A DNA stretch of 19,784 nucleotides from Candidatus Poribacteria bacterium (GTDB lineage: Bacteria; Poribacteria; WGA-4E; WGA-3G): positions 1 through 19,784 of the forward strand of contig RKRO01000541.1 of the NCBI GenBank assembly GCA_007571355.1. Reading direction: 5' to 3'. Shown one piece after another: positions 13,821 through 19,784 of this stretch (within the stretch, counting starts at the first letter, position 1; every line of letters starts with the position of its first letter). The translations under genes and the position numbers were made by a program. The notes under the pieces were generated by a model that made no database searches, had not been told where the DNA came from, and saw only the letters and a program-made list of their open reading frames with translations.

Positions 13821-14987
13821 TCAAAATCTACCCCTATACAACGTCCGCATCTGTTGGATAACTTTGGGTAACGTGGCGATGACTGTATCAATCTCTGCTT
13901 CGGTTGTGTTCCGCCCCAAGGAAAAACGGACGGTGCCTTGTGCCAAGCGCGGCGGTAAACCGAGGGCCGCAAGCACATGTGAGGGCTCCATAGAACCAGA
14001 AGTACACGCTGAACCCGTCGAGACACAGATACCCTCCATATCCAACCGTAAAATCAGACTTTCACCCTCCACATTTTCAAGGGAGACGTTAAGCGTGCCG
14101 GGCGCGCAGTGATCGGGATGTCCGTTGTAGTGCAGCCGTTCAATGTGTGTATCTAAACCTTCACGCAGTCGATGTGTTAAGGCGGCGAGACGTTGTGCGT
14201 AAGTGTCCTGCTCTTGCTTCGCAAGTTCGGCAGCAACGCCAAGTCCAACGATAGCCGGCACATTTTCGGATCCAGCCCGGCGATTGCGTTCCTGCGCACC
14301 CCCATGGACGAGGTTCGCCAACCGAGTACCGCGGCGGATATAGAGGACACCAATGCCTTTCGGCGCGTAAATCTTATGACCGGAGAGCGAGAGCAGATTC
14401 ACACCGAATCCCTGAACGTCCATCGCCAATTTGCCAACCGACTGCACAGCATCCGTGTGCAAAGGGATCTCATGTTCTTGTGCAATCTCACAGATCTCTG
14501 CAAGCGGTTGGATCGTGCCGTTCTCGTTGTTGACATGCATAATAGAGATTAGCACCGTTGTGTCCCGGATGGCATTGCGGAGTTGTTCAACGCTCACCCG
14601 GCCATATCTATCCACAGGGAGATAGGTTATCTCAAAGCCGCGGGGCTCCAGATAGTGACAGGTATGCAAAACAGCGTGATGCTCCACAGCCGAGGTGATG
14701 ATATGGTTACCCTCACCTCGGCTTTTTTGCAGCTCAGTCAGTCCTTTGATAGCGTGGTTATCCGCTTCGGTACCGCTCCCCGTGAAAACGATTTCGCTCG
14801 GACTTTTGGCACCAATGAGTGCCGCGACCTGCTCGCGTGCGGTGTCAATCGCGGTGCGTGCCTCGCGGCCGTAGGCGTGAATGCTGGAACCGTTGCCGAA
14901 CGCCTCGGTGAGATAGGGCATCATCGCATCCCGGACTTCAGGACGGAGCGGGGTTGTCGCGTTGTAATCTAAATAGATACGTTCCAT
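13821..14987 (-). CDS. Cysteine desulfurase, NifS/IscS family (group I)
   Basis: This 388-residue PLP enzyme removes sulfur from cysteine as a persulfide for Fe-S clusters or tRNA thiolation. It starts MERIYLDYNATTPL and shows H104 (VEHH), D179 and Q182 (HTDAVQSVGK), the PLP lysine K205 (SLSGHK) and the mobile loop with the catalytic cysteine C328 (STGSACTSGS), at almost the same numbering as E. coli IscS. The intact SACTSGS loop marks it as group I (NifS/IscS) rather than SufS. No iscU, iscA, iscR or mnmA neighbour is visible, so its main sulfur acceptor cannot be deduced. It lies 22 bases after the COG3014-type gene, suggesting co-transcription, although the ribosome-binding site before the ATG at 14987 is weak. 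Confidence 0.95.
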   Translation of the reverse strand: MERIYLDYNATTPLRPEVRDAMMPYLTEAFGNGSSIHAYGREARTAIDTAREQVAALIGAKSPSEIVFTGSGTEADNHAIKGLTELQKSRGEGNHIITSAVEHHAVLHTCHYLEPRGFEITYLPVDRYGRVSVEQLRNAIRDTTVLISIMHVNNENGTIQPLAEICEIAQEHEIPLHTDAVQSVGKLAMDVQGFGVNLLSLSGHKIYAPKGIGVLYIRRGTRLANLVHGGAQERNRRAGSENVPAIVGLGVAAELAKQEQDTYAQRLAALTHRLREGLDTHIERLHYNGHPDHCAPGTLNVSLENVEGESLILRLDMEGICVSTGSACTSGSMEPSHVLAALGLPPRLAQGTVRFSLGRNTTEAEIDTVIATLPKVIQQMRTLYRGRF

Positions 14988-15009
14988 GGGCTCTGTTTGT
15001 ATGGTGCGT

Positions 15010-16350
15010 TTACTCGTACGTTCGGTGATTCCAGAAGGTTATCTGATTCGGGTTAATCTTAATGGCTGGCACGGATTGACTGCTGAGTACCTGTCCTTTT
15101 GCATCTAAAAAAGAGAGGTTGAGTGTATGCATGCCTGCAGGGAGCGGCATCCGCACCATAAAAATCTGATTCGGAAGCGTTTGCCAAGAGCGCGTGTCTG
15201 CCTGCTCTGACACAACCCCGGCGAAATTCGTAAGGATCCCTAAAGCTTCGTTTTTCTTGTTTGCCTGTCGGAAAAGCAGGTATTTTCCGACACCCCGTAG
15301 CAATGTTCGGAAAAGGATAATAGGGCGTTCTTTATTAAAGGTTTCGATTGCGATGTTTTCTACATCTGCCACAAGCACACCATCGGTCGCTTGATTGTCC
15401 TCGACGGCTACACTGATTCCTGAAAAGCGAGGACGTATAGAACCAATAGTCGGCATCGCAACGCGTAGCAGATATTCCAACTTCACCTCTTCATAGACCG
15501 CTCCCTCGCGTGTGATCAACGTCGGCACAAATTTTTCGGCATCGTTCATCTTGTCTGTCTTAAGGATAGGGAACATCAAAGCTGTCTCCGTCTTCGGTGG
15601 AACGTAGCCGGTTTCGTAAAAGAGGATCAACTCACCGTGGTTTTCGGGGTGTTCAGGGGGCTCTCCATATTGGTCTCGGTAACGTTCAAATTCATCAGTG
15701 AAACCGAGTCTGCGTGTTAATCGGAGGAGTGCATGTCCAATAGCTGCGGGCGCGTTCACGCCCGTTTTCTCTGCGGCGTTTTTATAGTACTCAGCTGCTT
15801 GTTTGTAAGAGATCAAGGCATCGTTCCACTCACGCGCTGCTTCAAATAACATACCTGAGAAGTGTGCAAGGAATGCGGCACCGAAGAAGTCATACGCCTC
15901 ATCTTCACCCTTGAAGTAATTGATAAGAGCCGTGGCACGGCGGCATTCTATTAATGCCCCATCTAATTGATTTAAGTAGACGTAATTAAGGGCACGATAA
16001 TAGTGGCTCAAAAGCCGTTCGTACTGCGCACCAGAATAAGGGCGCAGCTTGTCAGTGGTGATCAAGGCACCTAACTCTTTTGAAACGCTTTTGGTATAGC
16101 GGTCCTCTGCAATATCTCCAGCTATGTCAAGGGCTGCACTGCTTTCCGCAAAGTGATTGGCATAATGCGCAACGAGTCCCAGTTCAAATTGGTAAGGAAT
16201 ATCTGGCGTCTTCGGTGCTTTTTTCCGAAGGTAGGTGTAGGCAGTCTCTGGCGCGCCTGTCTCTAATGCGCTTTCAACTTCTTGAAACTTATAGCCAGCA
16301 CAACCGATTATCAGAGAGATCGTCAGCAAAAAGGGAAGTGTTTTGATCAT
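15010..16350 (-). CDS. COG3014-type lipoprotein with TPR-like helices
   Basis: The 446-residue protein has a lipoprotein signal (MIKTLPFLLTISLIIGC, lipid-modified C17). A helical first half (about 25-240) looks like tetratricopeptide repeats: YQFELGLVAHYANHF, YYRALNYVYLNQLDGALIE, WNDALISYKQAAEYYKNAAEK. The second half (about 240-446) is beta-rich with VPPKTETALMFP and MPLPAGMHTLNL. This is the pattern I know as the uncharacterised COG3014 family, which is often encoded next to an LpoB-type lipoprotein, as here. It is probably a periplasmic-facing outer-membrane lipoprotein; function unknown. GGAGG lies 4 bases before the ATG at 16350, so the start is firm. It begins 75 bases after the LpoB-type gene, across a hairpin. 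Confidence 0.85.
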   Translation of the reverse strand: MIKTLPFLLTISLIIGCAGYKFQEVESALETGAPETAYTYLRKKAPKTPDIPYQFELGLVAHYANHFAESSAALDIAGDIAEDRYTKSVSKELGALITTDKLRPYSGAQYERLLSHYYRALNYVYLNQLDGALIECRRATALINYFKGEDEAYDFFGAAFLAHFSGMLFEAAREWNDALISYKQAAEYYKNAAEKTGVNAPAAIGHALLRLTRRLGFTDEFERYRDQYGEPPEHPENHGELILFYETGYVPPKTETALMFPILKTDKMNDAEKFVPTLITREGAVYEEVKLEYLLRVAMPTIGSIRPRFSGISVAVEDNQATDGVLVADVENIAIETFNKERPIILFRTLLRGVGKYLLFRQANKKNEALGILTNFAGVVSEQADTRSWQTLPNQIFMVRMPLPAGMHTLNLSFLDAKGQVLSSQSVPAIKINPNQITFWNHRTYE

Positions 16351-16380
16351 TGGCCTCCGTAGATTTGAGATACATCGCGG

Positions 16381-16404
16381 TGGGCAGGCACGGAGACCTG
16401 CCCA
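16381..16404. other. Perfect 8-bp hairpin between the lpoB-like and COG3014-type genes
   Basis: TGGGCAGG pairs with CCTGCCCA around an 8-base loop. No run of T follows on the minus strand, so it is more likely an intercistronic stability or attenuation structure than a full terminator. Confidence 0.5.
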
Positions 16405-16425
16405 AACAGCTGTGTTGCGAACGTC

Positions 16426-17061
16426 CTACATTTTAAACTTGCCGCGTCCGATAAATTTCTTGATTTTTTTCTGACCGATCCAAACCTTCTCGTTGGTTTC
16501 GATGTTCGTCAACGTCAGGTCGGTTTGATAGAAGACGACCTGATCGCCGCCCTCTCTGTCTTCAATGGTATTTATTTCGCCGGTCATCATATAGTCAGCC
16601 CCGTGTTCGCGTCCCATCTGCTTAACGGTTTCAAGCGAAGCGAATTCCGCCTGATCCGCGCGTTCTTCGCGAAGCTCACTCCGTTCACTTGAACTGGCAA
16701 CAGTCCGGACTTTCCCGGAATTGATAAATGCACGTTCAATATCAGAGATGAATGTAGCGACAGCGATATGCTCCATGCTCTTATTACGGATGCCACCGAC
16801 AATTACAGCAGGCTTACCACCGGTACTTATCCCGTGGTTGTTGATCCAGGGGTGGCTCAAACAATCCCCAATAATCTCATCCGCCACCATACGCGAGTCT
16901 GTATCGTTCCAGCGTCCAGACAAGTCAATCGTGGTGTCGGTATCGACACGGGTGACCTGCTTTGAAGTACTGCAACCGCTAAAAGCTATTATTCCGACGA
17001 GAAAGGTATAAATTGTCAATCTATACAAGACGGATTTCGGAATCGTCAAAATTTTATCCAT
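16426..17061 (-). CDS. lpoB: LpoB-type penicillin-binding-protein activator lipoprotein
   Basis: The 211-residue protein has a lipoprotein signal ending FSGC (lipid-modified C30). The LpoB/COG3417 domain follows: TIDLSGRWNDTDSRMVADEIIGDCL (starting near 43), KPAVIVGGIRNKSMEHI, FISDIERAFINSGKVRTV, and EHGADYMMTGEINTIED. In E. coli LpoB sits in the outer membrane and stimulates the peptidoglycan synthase PBP1B; here only family membership is seen, no penicillin-binding protein is in the window, and homologues outside enterobacteria may act on other partners. The linker between C30 and the domain is short, unlike the long disordered linker of E. coli LpoB. AAGGAG is 8 bases before the ATG at 17061. 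It heads the probable lpoB-COG3014-cysteine desulfurase transcript; I find no clear promoter upstream. Confidence 0.85.
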   Translation of the reverse strand: MDKILTIPKSVLYRLTIYTFLVGIIAFSGCSTSKQVTRVDTDTTIDLSGRWNDTDSRMVADEIIGDCLSHPWINNHGISTGGKPAVIVGGIRNKSMEHIAVATFISDIERAFINSGKVRTVASSSERSELREERADQAEFASLETVKQMGREHGADYMMTGEINTIEDREGGDQVVFYQTDLTLTNIETNEKVWIGQKKIKKFIGRGKFKM

Positions 17062-17142
17062 GAGATATGCTCCTTTTTTAAATTGTTAACGTGAGTTTGA
17101 TAAAGACCTAAAGCAGCCGCTTTTCCCCTGAGCGTCCGCTTT

Positions 17143-17172
17143 CCCCCCCTGATAAGGGGGGATCAAGGGGGG
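17143..17172. repeat. C/G-rich palindromic intergenic repeat
   Basis: CCCCCCT (17144-17150) pairs with AGGGGGG (17155-17161) around a GATA loop, followed by ATCAAGGGGGG. This word type recurs as a dispersed intergenic sequence in several bacterial groups. Only one copy is in this window, so its dispersal here is not shown. Confidence 0.5.
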
Positions 17173-17277
17173 TTGCCCTCCTAAAAATCGCCGTTTTTCG
17201 AGGAATCTATTGCTTTTTTGGCGAATCTGCGTCTGCTGGGGAAACCGCTCCTATTTTTTTTAAACTGGCATTAAATT

Positions 17278-17376
17278 GTTATCAGTTGTCAGTGAAAGAG
17301 GCATCTTGTGGCAGTAACAGAAGGCCTCTGCAACACAACAGTCTTAACCGAAAACCGAAGGCTGATAACCGATAAC
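17278..17376. repeat. 99-bp MITE-like inverted-repeat element beside the thrS stop
   Basis: GTTATCAGTTGTCAG (17278-17292) and CTGATAACCGATAAC (17362-17376) are 15-base inverted repeats matching at 13 positions. Inside, AGAGGC (17297-17302) and GCCTCT (17324-17329) form a nested pair, so the element could fold extensively. No clear target-site duplication is seen. Confidence 0.6.
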
Positions 17377-17382
17377 GCATCG

Positions 17383-19170
17383 TTAGAAATCTAAATCAGC
17401 TTCCTGAACAAGTTTGTCGACGAAGGTATCAAGTGCCATCGCGCCGATGTCGCCTTCATCTCGACTTCGGACGCTAACAGTGCGGCTTTCCGCTTCACGC
17501 CCACCGATAATTAACATATACGGGACCCGTTGCAATCGCGCGTGGCGAATCTTCGCACCGATCTTGTCGTCGCTGTTATCCAATGTAACACGACACCCTT
17601 TTTGTAACAGAAGTTGTTCCACCTCTCTGCCGTAGGCAACGAAACGTTGGCTAATCGTCATCACAACGCATTGCACGGGAGAAAGCCATGTCGGGAAAGC
17701 ACCGGCATAATGCTCAATCAGCATCGCGATGAACCGTTCAAAACTCCCGCAAATCGCGCGGTGGATCACCACCGGTCGTTTTTCAGATCCGTCCGGTGCG
17801 ACGTAGATGAGATCAAACCGTTCCGGGAGTTGGAAATCGAGTTGCACGGTGGCACACTGTACATCTCGGTTGAGCGAATCGCGGACTTGAAAATCGAGTT
17901 TAGGCCCGTAGAATGCCGCTTCGCCAGGATTAATAGCGTGCTCAACCTGATGGTTCTTTAGGACATCTTCAAGCATGCTCTCTGCACGATTCCAAACCGC
18001 CACATCGCCCATAAACTTATCAGGGTTCCGCGTGCTTAAATCGCACCGGAACGGCAGATCGAAGGTGCCATAAATGCGTTGGAAGAGTCCGAGGATACGT
18101 TCATATTCGTCTGCGATTTGATCCTCCGTGACGAAGTTGTGTGCATCATCTTGACACATCTGGCGGACGCGCGATAAGCCGGTCAGGGTGCCTGTGGCTT
18201 CGTTGCGATGCAGCACGCCTTGGTCGTGCAAGCGGTAGGGCAGGTCTCGGTAACTATGACGCACGCTTTTGTAAATCAGCATGTGCGCCGGGCAGTTCAT
18301 CGGTTTGAGCGCACTTGCCGACTCGCCATCTTCGCTTTCGACGAGGAACATATCGTCCTTGAAGTGCTCCCAATGTCCAGAAGTTTTCCAGAGGCTGCTG
18401 TCATAGATCAGGGGTGTCCGTACCTCCTGATACCCTTCGCTGAGATAGAGTTTGCGCACCTTTTCAGACAAGAGATTATAGATACGCGCGCCTTTCGGCA
18501 GCCAAAACGGACTCCCTGGCGATTCGGGGTGCATCTGAAAAATCTCTAACTCGCGGCCGAGTTTCCGATGGTCGCGTTTCGCGGCTTCTTCGCGTTGTGT
18601 CAAGTATGCCTGAAGGTCGGCTTTGGTCTCCCATGCAGTACCGTAAATCCGTTGCAACTGTTCGCGATGGCTATCGCCCCGCCAATAGGCTCCAGAAACG
18701 CGAAGCAATTTGAAATGCCGGCATTTGCCTGTTTTCTCGACGTGCGGCCCCTTACAAAGGTCTGTGAAATCACCGTTGTGATAAATGGATACGCCTTCGG
18801 CAGCGACACCTTCATCGCTTGCGCTGACTTCTCGATCGGAGATGCCATCTATTAATTCAAGTTTGAATGTCTGGTCGCGTTCACTGAACCATTTGCGAGC
18901 CGCGTCGTAACTCCACGTCTCCTGTTCAAAAGGCACATTGGCTTTAATCATCGCTTTCATGTGCCTTTCGATTTCGGGGAAATCGTCGGGGGTAATCGGG
19001 CGCGGTACCGCCATATCGTAATAGAACTCGTTTTCAATCGGGGGACCGATCGCGAGTTTAACGGTCCGTTCACCATCTGGGAAAAGTTGTTGAACAGCAT
19101 ACGCCATGATATGCGCGGTCGAGTGGCGCAGGCGTTGTAAATAGTCTTCAGGTTGATTGGGTTCACGCAT
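17383..19170 (-). CDS. thrS: Threonyl-tRNA synthetase lacking the TGS domain
   Basis: The 595-residue cytoplasmic enzyme charges tRNA-Thr. Numbered from ATG 19170, it contains the N2 editing domain with H16-x-x-x-H20 and C139 (DLCKGPH), which hydrolyses Ser-tRNA-Thr. The class II catalytic domain has motif 2 (HRNEATGTL), motif 3 region (VVIHRAICGSFERF) and the zinc ligands C293 (MNCPAH), H344 (QDDAH) and H470 (VIHR). A C-terminal anticodon-binding domain (about 495-590) ends with GGREAESRTVSVRSRD. E. coli ThrRS has 642 residues and starts with a TGS domain of about 60 residues; here it is absent and no coding remnant lies upstream. A GTG directly before the ATG is an alternative start. The ribosome-binding site (GAGAG) is weak. 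Two promoter candidates are upstream; no T-box sequence is seen in the leader. Confidence 0.96.
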   Translation of the reverse strand: MREPNQPEDYLQRLRHSTAHIMAYAVQQLFPDGERTVKLAIGPPIENEFYYDMAVPRPITPDDFPEIERHMKAMIKANVPFEQETWSYDAARKWFSERDQTFKLELIDGISDREVSASDEGVAAEGVSIYHNGDFTDLCKGPHVEKTGKCRHFKLLRVSGAYWRGDSHREQLQRIYGTAWETKADLQAYLTQREEAAKRDHRKLGRELEIFQMHPESPGSPFWLPKGARIYNLLSEKVRKLYLSEGYQEVRTPLIYDSSLWKTSGHWEHFKDDMFLVESEDGESASALKPMNCPAHMLIYKSVRHSYRDLPYRLHDQGVLHRNEATGTLTGLSRVRQMCQDDAHNFVTEDQIADEYERILGLFQRIYGTFDLPFRCDLSTRNPDKFMGDVAVWNRAESMLEDVLKNHQVEHAINPGEAAFYGPKLDFQVRDSLNRDVQCATVQLDFQLPERFDLIYVAPDGSEKRPVVIHRAICGSFERFIAMLIEHYAGAFPTWLSPVQCVVMTISQRFVAYGREVEQLLLQKGCRVTLDNSDDKIGAKIRHARLQRVPYMLIIGGREAESRTVSVRSRDEGDIGAMALDTFVDKLVQEADLDF

Positions 19171-19202
19171 CACGGTTTACTCTCATATAGGTGTCATTGT
19201 GG

Positions 19203-19231
19203 ATTTTATCGTAAGGCCCGTAATTATTCAA
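19203..19231 (-). promoter_or_regulatory. thrS: Promoter candidate of thrS inside a MITE-like element
   Basis: On the minus strand TTGAAT (19226-19231) is followed by a 17-base spacer and TAAAAT (19203-19208). The -10 box is part of the element's terminal inverted repeat. Transcription would start close to 19196, giving a leader of about 26 bases. Confidence 0.45.
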
Positions 19232-19337
19232 ACACATCCCATCGAAGCGTATTCCCTCTGCTTCCGCCCTGCTTGCAGGGGGGTAGGAGGATAGCTTCCA
19301 ACAAGTATGCATTGATTTCCAGATGTTACGATAAAAT
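19203..19337. mobile_element. 135-bp MITE-like element with perfect 12-bp inverted ends
   Basis: ATTTTATCGTAA (19203-19214) and TTACGATAAAAT (19326-19337) are exact inverted repeats, and TGG stands directly outside each end (19200-19202 and 19338-19340), a possible 3-bp target duplication. A palindrome CCCTGC-TT-GCAGGG lies at 19267-19280. It has no coding capacity. A diverged relative is at 13541-13717. It lies in the 314-base gap between thrS and tRNA-Val, where no gene is seen. Confidence 0.7.
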
Positions 19338-19385
19338 TGGCTTTGATAGACTTAACGTCTTTTTTGGTCCATGGTTTACGAAATA

Positions 19386-19415
19386 ATTTTACACGATATA
19401 AATGGGAAATGCCAA
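19386..19415 (-). promoter_or_regulatory. thrS: Distal promoter candidate of thrS
   Basis: On the minus strand TTGGCA (19410-19415) is followed by an 18-base spacer and TAAAAT (19386-19391). It lies upstream of the MITE-like element and could be the original thrS promoter; the leader would be about 205 bases. Confidence 0.4.
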
Positions 19416-19484
19416 TTAAAAACCCACAGCATTAAATCCACTATGTTTTTGTCGTTCAGGGCGGTTGGAGAAATTTGGAAGGGA

Positions 19485-19558
19485 TGGGTGGTACAGGACT
19501 TGAACCTGTGACCTCTTGCATGTCAAGCAAACGCTCTAGCCACCTGAGCTAACCACCC
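19485..19558 (-). tRNA. tRNA-Val (GAC)
   Basis: A full cloverleaf is present: acceptor GGGTGGT with ACCACCC, D stem GCTC/GAGC, anticodon stem TTTGC/GCAAG with loop TTGACAT (anticodon GAC), T stem ACAGG/CCTGT, discriminator A. The 3' CCA is not encoded: the bases after A73 read TCCC. Confidence 0.95.
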
Positions 19559-19573
19559 GTTTCGGAGAGAGAA

Positions 19574-19648
19574 TGGAGGTGGCGGTCGGAATCGAACCGA
19601 CGAATAAGAGCTTTGCAGGCCCTGGCCTTACCACTTGGCTACGCCACC
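19574..19648 (-). tRNA. tRNA-Cys (GCA)
   Basis: Acceptor GGTGGCG with CGCCACC, anticodon stem AGGGC/GCTCT with loop CTGCAAA (anticodon GCA), T stem GTCGG/CCGAC and discriminator U73, the usual cysteine identity base. The 3' CCA is encoded (19574-19576). Confidence 0.95.
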
Positions 19649-19654
19649 AAAAGA

Positions 19655-19729
19655 TGGAGCGGGAGACGAGATTTGAACTCGCGACCTCCACCTTGGCAAG
19701 GTGGAGCTCTACCACTGAGCTACTCCCGC
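19655..19729 (-). tRNA. tRNA-Gly (GCC)
   Basis: Acceptor GCGGGAG with CTCCCGC, D stem GCTC/GAGC, anticodon stem CCACC/GGTGG with loop TTGCCAA (anticodon GCC), T stem GCGAG/CTCGT (one G-U), discriminator U73. The 3' CCA is encoded (19655-19657). It is the first of three tRNAs in transcription order and lies 6 bases upstream of tRNA-Cys. Confidence 0.95.
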
Positions 19730-19745
19730 ATCATTTTGTCAATTC

Positions 19746-19765
19746 GCACGGAAAAGATTCCGCGC
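19746..19765. other. Small hairpin upstream of the tRNA cluster
   Basis: On the minus strand GCGCGGAA pairs with TTCCGTGC (one G-U) around a TCTT loop, 16 bases before the tRNA-Gly 5' end. No T run follows. It could be a processing site of a longer tRNA precursor or the end of a feature beyond the window. Confidence 0.35.
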
Positions 19766-19784
19766 TTTCTCAAAACATATATAG

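Larger units (their letters stand above)
17062..17382. other. Intergenic region between thrS and lpoB
   Basis: No gene is supported. The 321 bases hold the lpoB Shine-Dalgarno, an 18-base word (17087-17104) shared in inverted orientation with 11734-11751, a C-rich hairpin repeat and a 99-bp inverted-repeat element next to the thrS stop. Confidence 0.6.

Noticed and set aside
19171..19384. T-box or other riboswitch in the thrS leader
   Set aside because: No T-box core sequence or matching anticodon-specifier structure is found; the main fold is the palindrome of the MITE-like element.

Overview
All nineteen genes in this window (sixteen protein-coding loci, one of them split by a frameshift, and three tRNAs) lie on the minus strand, so the natural reading direction is from the right end to the left. 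Both base composition and gene content look like an uncultured Gram-negative bacterium. Two secreted proteins carry paired dockerin-like EF-hand modules (Dx[N]xDGxVNxxDLVxVxxxFGQ), and there is a DUF6785-type membrane protein, a TonB-like anchored DUF4159 protein and many small palindromic intergenic repeats. That combination is what I would expect of Candidatus Poribacteria or a close relative. This assignment is inference from gene content, not a database result.

Right end (19784 to 13821): tRNA-Gly(GCC), tRNA-Cys(GCA) and tRNA-Val(GAC) stand in a row. They are followed by thrS, a threonyl-tRNA synthetase without the usual N-terminal TGS domain. Its leader holds a 135-bp MITE-like element with perfect 12-bp terminal inverted repeats. 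After another small inverted-repeat element come an LpoB-type lipoprotein, a COG3014-type lipoprotein and a cysteine desulfurase. These three are closely spaced and could be one operon (cell-envelope growth plus sulfur mobilisation).

Middle (13820 to 9199): a TonB-like N-terminal anchor plus DUF4159 protein is split by an apparent one-base frameshift. Next are two tandem paralogues of the malate/lactate dehydrogenase (Ldh2/MDH2) family. They are separated by about 2.2 copies of a 101/102-bp tandem repeat, and each repeat carries a copy of the ribosome-binding site that serves the second paralogue.

Left half (9171 to 1): a secreted seven-bladed WD40 propeller fused to a metzincin-like zinc protease and a C-terminal dockerin pair. 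Then, from a very good sigma70-like promoter, a short-chain dehydrogenase with altered catalytic residues, a family-2 glycosyltransferase, and a secreted protein combining an N-terminal dockerin pair, a c-type haem segment and a copper monooxygenase (PHM/DBH-like) domain. A likely terminator follows. Last are a bifunctional homocysteine methyltransferase/methylenetetrahydrofolate reductase and a polytopic DUF6785-type membrane protein cut by the window edge, whose start codon lies in an imperfect duplicate of the reductase gene's 3' end.

No CRISPR array, rRNA gene, transposase, phage gene or toxin-antitoxin pair is visible. The most interesting items are the two unusual secreted multidomain proteins, the repeats that carry translation or promoter signals, and the duplicated gene end at 1728-1853.
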